A stretch of 23,340 bases of DNA, from contig MSJI02000390.1 in the NCBI GenBank assembly GCA_001931905.2, positions 7,668 through 31,007 of the forward strand, in the 5' to 3' direction. A program made the position numbers and the translations under genes. Every line of letters begins with the position of its first letter. Position 1 is the first letter of the stretch. The stretch comes from Cladosporium sp. IMV 00045. Lineage: Eukaryota; Ascomycota; Dothideomycetes; Cladosporiales; Cladosporiaceae. This document shows, one piece after another, positions 19,560-23,340 of this stretch. The notes under the pieces are model-generated. The model searched no databases. It was not told where the DNA came from and saw only the letters and a program-made list of their open reading frames with translations.

Positions 19560-20557
19560 CGCCGGCGCGTAAGACGCTGCGCAATCGCGGGCTGTCGGTC
19601 AGAGAGGCCGAGCAGCTGCCGCGCGCGCAAAAGGTTTTCCCTGCGTAGGCGACGCGTTTCTTTTGTAGAATGATACGGCGGTGATGCGCAAACTCCTGCT
19701 CGCTGCAGTTGAGTGAGGTTACCGGGCAGAGTCGGGGTGCCGGCGCAAGCGGTGCGACGGCGGGAGAGAGACGGGCGCAAGCAGGTGGTGTGCGTGCGCG
19801 TCGAGGTAGAGCGGCAGCGGCGCGCGCGTGACTGTACGGAGCGGAAATGAGGTGAGTGATGGGAGAGGATAGTAGTATTCTTTCTGGTGATGTTGCAAAT
19901 CAAAGTGACGCCATGCACCAGGGCGAGAGCCGTTGGCCGTCGCGTGTGGTAGGCTGCGAGAAGGTCTCGGCGGCGGCCCTTGATCTGACGTTCTACCTTT
20001 GACTTCGGCTTCGATGGGGCGTGCGGACGATCCTGAAGCGCTCGGACGGGCTTGTATCTGCGCGCTAGGAGGATTAGGCTTTTGCAACTCACATCTACTA
20101 CCCTGCGGACGGGACGTGAAGATGTGGATGATGTTAATGAAACAAGCAGTATTGCGTCGGCGCTTTGGGATTGGGAGACCGCAGGGTTTGCGCTGGAAGC
20201 GCCTGCGTCGTACGCCCGACGTCATTCACGACCTGCTATTTTGGGGAAAGCGTGCATATGCCGCTCACGTGATTGAGGTTAAGTGAAAGAGAAGTGCATT
20301 GCAGTCTGTGGGCGAGAGTACCAGTAAAAGGTATGAACCGATGCCATTTGATTACAGAAAAACCCATACCATTCATTTCCAGTCTCAAGATACTTGCATC
20401 CAAATTGCACACCGCGTTCATATTCCAAAGCAGTCTCTCTAACCAAAATGTGTCGCCCAAAGAATTCCAACGCCATTCGATGCAAGCAAGAGGGATACTT
20501 TGTGTACATTTTGCCAGCCCGTGCCTTGTTCTCTCATAATTCACCCATCATTGCGTT
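19560..20557. promoter_or_regulatory. Spacer with the PP4R3 promoter
   Basis: About 1 kb upstream of PP4R3 and downstream of the 2EXR gene. The part near PP4R3 (19560-19830) is rich in CG and GCGC, as in a 5' UTR or core promoter. Near 20279-20509 a 76-codon ATG frame lies on the minus strand (starts MYTKYPSCLHRMALEFFGRH). It would sit in the 3' UTR of the 2EXR gene. I recognise no domain and treat it as unproven. Confidence 0.4.
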
Positions 20558-21724
20558 TCACCATCTCACCTCCGAGCCTCCTGCTTCCGACATTTCGCGT
20601 TCGGTGTCATCGTACTGCGCGCCGGAATAGTCGTATCCCCCAAACTTATCCGAGTTTGCCTCGATGATCGTCCAGCCCTTCTCATCCGCAAGGTACATGC
20701 ACTGTTCCCGTAACATATACTGCGGGTCAAAAGGGTCGAATTCCCGTGTGTCGAGTAGCACCAGGGAAATCTTGACGTCTGAGCGCGCCTTCGAGAGATA
20801 CTTCAACAGACACAGGTGCCTATTGGTAATCTTGTTCTCGAACAGCTTGAACGTTCTCGGGATCACCAGATTGTACTCCTTGAGCGAGCCGTTCTTGCCT
20901 GTAATCGTGCGGTCGACGGGAAACTTGCCTGCGAGGTGTCCCTGTTGATGCAGACCTTTGCGCATGATCCAGTAATCGAAGTTTGACTTGCCCGTCTTGG
21001 AATAATCCGCTCGGTGATCCTTGAATTCTTCAAAGTCGCCCTCGATGGGGGCGTGCTCGGTGATTTTCGCAAGCCGCAGAGTGTTGGCTTTCCCAATCGT
21101 CTTGCAAAAGGCTCGGAGGATGTCGTGGCCGCAGATTGCAGTGAAACGAAACTCATTCTGACCATAGAAGAAAGAGGATGCCTCTCTGTTCACTTGCTTG
21201 TTGACGCGCAGCAGCCGCAGAGCCGGCTTGATCTTCAACCCGTACGCGCGATAATGTGCGGCACGTCTGAGATGATCATCGGAAGGGAACACGGTCTTCG
21301 TAGCAAGCTCAATACTGCCGAAGTCAAGCGAGTACGTGTAGATTTTGTTGCGAATCTCGGCCGGTAGATCCAAGAAAGAGAGGGTCTGTCGTTGGGCAAG
21401 ATCGGCGCGTGCGTGCTTACGCTCTCCAAAGAGCCGAGAGAACCGACGGTAGGGATACAGAGCGGTGGCATCCCATTCGTGGTAAGTTACTGTACGTTGG
21501 ACAAGATCAAGGTGGACAGAAGCCCAGACTCGCTTCCCGGTGTACAAAGCGCTTGACTGTGACTGACGGGACTTGTTGTCCTGCTTGTCCGATGCGCTTC
21601 TTTCGGACATTGTCGTAGAAGATTTGATGGCCATGAGGCGTTCGATAGGACCGACCAAGGGCGACCCTTGAGGGTATTCGTTGGTGGTCGAGTCCATCTT
21701 TGCACTGGGTGCGACAGGGTCCAT
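20558..21724 (-). CDS. 2EXR / F-box-like domain protein
   Basis: A single exon of 388 residues. The ATG at 21724 is taken as the start, and a second ATG in frame is nine codons on. The first 110 residues are polar and Ser-rich. At about 113-135, LSFLDLPAEIRNKIYTYSL is the F-box-like helix typical of the large fungal 2EXR/DUF7730 group. At about 173-190, LRLLRVNKQVNREASSFFYG is the second hallmark (family L..CRQ...E....YG.N.F). The C-terminal half is mixed helix/strand and ends in an acidic tail (YDDTEREMSEAGG). These proteins are abundant in ascomycetes. Some are presumed substrate adaptors of SCF ubiquitin ligases, but most lack experimental roles, and none is assigned here. A TATA-like run (TCTATATATC, minus strand, about 21885-21876) lies about 155 bp upstream. 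Confidence 0.8.
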   Translation of the reverse strand: MDPVAPSAKMDSTTNEYPQGSPLVGPIERLMAIKSSTTMSERSASDKQDNKSRQSQSSALYTGKRVWASVHLDLVQRTVTYHEWDATALYPYRRFSRLFGERKHARADLAQRQTLSFLDLPAEIRNKIYTYSLDFGSIELATKTVFPSDDHLRRAAHYRAYGLKIKPALRLLRVNKQVNREASSFFYGQNEFRFTAICGHDILRAFCKTIGKANTLRLAKITEHAPIEGDFEEFKDHRADYSKTGKSNFDYWIMRKGLHQQGHLAGKFPVDRTITGKNGSLKEYNLVIPRTFKLFENKITNRHLCLLKYLSKARSDVKISLVLLDTREFDPFDPQYMLREQCMYLADEKGWTIIEANSDKFGGYDYSGAQYDDTEREMSEAGGSEVRW

Positions 21725-23098
21725 CGTTGGTGTTGAAAGGATCGTAACTTCTCAGCAAACGAGTCGAGTGGTAGTAACGATGATGGGGACTGCGGTGCTT
21801 GAAGTTGGCTTTCTGGAACAAGATGAAGTTCTGAAGAATGCCGCTCGGTGGAGGTTGTTGGTAGGTGGAAAGAAGATATATAGATAATGGTCAACATAAA
21901 AGAATGGCAAGAAGAGAGTGACTGCACCATCGTGCGAAATAAGTGTCGTAATATAAAGCAGTAAATGGCCATGCAATAAGGTTCGACGTCAGCAACAGAC
22001 AAAAGACCAGTCACCGCTGCGTAGATTCAAAGCATGTTGACCAACGGGTATGGTGAATGGCTGAATACATCGTAAGCCGAATCACCTTGTTCAGACAGAG
22101 GTCTCGGTAACTCCTGGGCTGTATGTCATTGAATTTTGGTCTTTTGGTAATTCAAATGTTGAAAAGGTGAAGGGTCGACGCCAGGCTGCTGAGCTTCCAC
22201 TTTTAAGTACACGACATCAACAAAAGTCGATGTATATGCGGAGTTTGTCAAGCTTGTCTCGTTATTAGCGGTTTTGTGGTGTCATGTCCAAGATCCTTGT
22301 TTAATAATAAGACAGACATAACCAGGACTAGAGTTTGGCGAATGTCTAACAAACCAGATAAAGGAGTGCTCTGCAGGAGACCGCGCGCCAATCATAGAGC
22401 CAACCCAGCCAAATGGTGCGAAAAACCTCTGACGATTCATTACGACAAGCAAACCAACAGGAGGTGACCACGGCCCGGCACAAGTAGATGGCTGATATAT
22501 TCGTAGTAGAGGACATGCCTGCGGCCAGGATGGTCGAAGCCTTGAGGCCTGCGAGGAAAGATCAAGAGGGCAGTAGCTCGGTCGCCGGATGTAAAGTTCT
22601 GTCTTTTTGGCGTCCAAGCTGTCGTGCAATGTACTATATGAGTATCACCTTCTTTACTTGGATCAATTGCCCATGACTTGGGAACTCTGTGAGAAGTCGT
22701 AGGCTGTGGACGGTAGCGCTGTAACAATGCCGAGCCCAACGCCTGCGAAAGAGGCGTCCGCATCGTAGAAAATGCATATGCCGCTGACAGACACATCCTG
22801 CCGTTGTTGAGAAGCATTTTCGAGAAGAGACAGACCGATACCAAGTATTGTACGGTTCCAGCATGTTTCGGAAAGTGAAGTTCAACCCATCAACGGCTTT
22901 CCCGCCAAGCTCGAGTCTTCAAGGAGGAGCAGCGCGCGCGTTCACGTCCAAGTTCACGCGCAAGCTTTCAATCTGCTGATGCGAATAAACAAACCCTCCA
23001 ACTCATCCACAACCCCAAAATAAACGCGCCCGAGCATACTTTAGGAGACACCTCAAATAACACACAGCGCGCTCCGGCAATCAGTCTCCTCGCGCACA
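21725..23098. other. Divergent spacer without a convincing gene
   Basis: About 1.37 kb between the minus-strand 2EXR gene and the plus-strand gene at the right edge, so it holds both promoters. Minus-strand frames between 22282 and 22885 overlap one another in different frames and show no family resemblance. The last 150 bp before 23099 are C/A-rich, as in a fungal 5' UTR. Confidence 0.4.
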
Positions 23099-23340
23099 AT
23101 GGCAACATCGCAAAACCACCCAGCCTTCCCCTCGCGGACCTACAACACGAACCTATCCACGCGCCAGAACCCACCCTACACGAGCACAACACCCTACGGC
23201 GGGACAACGACACCCTTCGCCGCACCGCAAACACAAACCCAGCAACAAGCGCAACAGCAACAACAGCAAGCGCAACAACAAACGCACCAACAGCGCGAAG
23301 CCGCCCGCCTCGAAGCGCAGCGACAAGAACGGCTCGAACG
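23099..23340 (+). CDS. 5' end of a gene with Gln-rich N-terminus (partial)
   Basis: The ATG at 23099 (ACAATGGC context, A at -3) opens a frame with no stop to the window end (80 codons). It begins MATSQNHPAFPSRTYNTNLS, continues Thr/Pro-rich (YTSTTPYGGTTTPF), then has a Gln-rich run (about residues 43-63) and an Ala/Arg/Glu/Gln helix (REAARLEAQRQERLER) that looks like a coiled-coil start. Codons are strongly C-ending, as in real coding sequence. Such ends are common in fungal transcription and chromatin proteins, but I cannot name it from this part. Confidence 0.7.
   Translation, partial: MATSQNHPAFPSRTYNTNLSTRQNPPYTSTTPYGGTTTPFAAPQTQTQQQAQQQQQQAQQQTHQQREAARLEAQRQERLE

Overview
This window reads as nuclear DNA from a filamentous ascomycete (Pezizomycotina). 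Dothideomycetes is my best guess, from gene content and style only. The genes are eukaryotic: four are interrupted by one short intron each (53-163 nt, GT..AG), and spacers between genes are long. The recognisable families (Stn1, PP4R3/Psy2, SLC35F transporter, DUF3659, NACHT-type NLR, 2EXR/F-box-like, DHA2-type MFS) are typical of such fungi.

Layout. 667-1483 (-) is a secreted Cys-rich, probably GPI-anchored protein. It is divergent from 2512-3392 (+), the telomere-capping subunit Stn1. Stn1 converges on 3615-4643 (-), a fungal seven-helix membrane protein. From about 5.8 to 9.5 kb comes a decayed island. It holds a hairpin-forming TACCTAC inverted repeat, an MFS transporter broken by a frameshift, a 346-bp T-rich degenerate repeat (TTATCGG/TTATTAG), an NLR (NACHT) relic frameshifted and cut off at Walker B exactly where the repeat begins, and a possible further relic. 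Intact genes resume with 9585-10865 (-), an SLC35F transporter, and 11725-14125 (-), a DUF3659 protein with basic ends. A 2.6-kb stretch without a convincing gene follows. Then come 16747-19559 (-), the PP4 regulatory subunit PP4R3/Psy2, and 20558-21724 (-), a 2EXR/F-box-like protein. At the right edge, 23099-23340 (+) is the Gln-rich start of a gene that runs out of the window.

The genes do not form a pathway or a biosynthetic cluster. They look like conserved housekeeping genes around one degenerating accessory patch. I found no convincing new molecular system. The most informative part is the 5.8-9.5 kb island, where two broken genes flank an unusual AT-rich repeat whose variants differ by CG-to-TA changes. 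Exon joins were chosen by reading splice sites and checking the frame by hand. No database search was possible.
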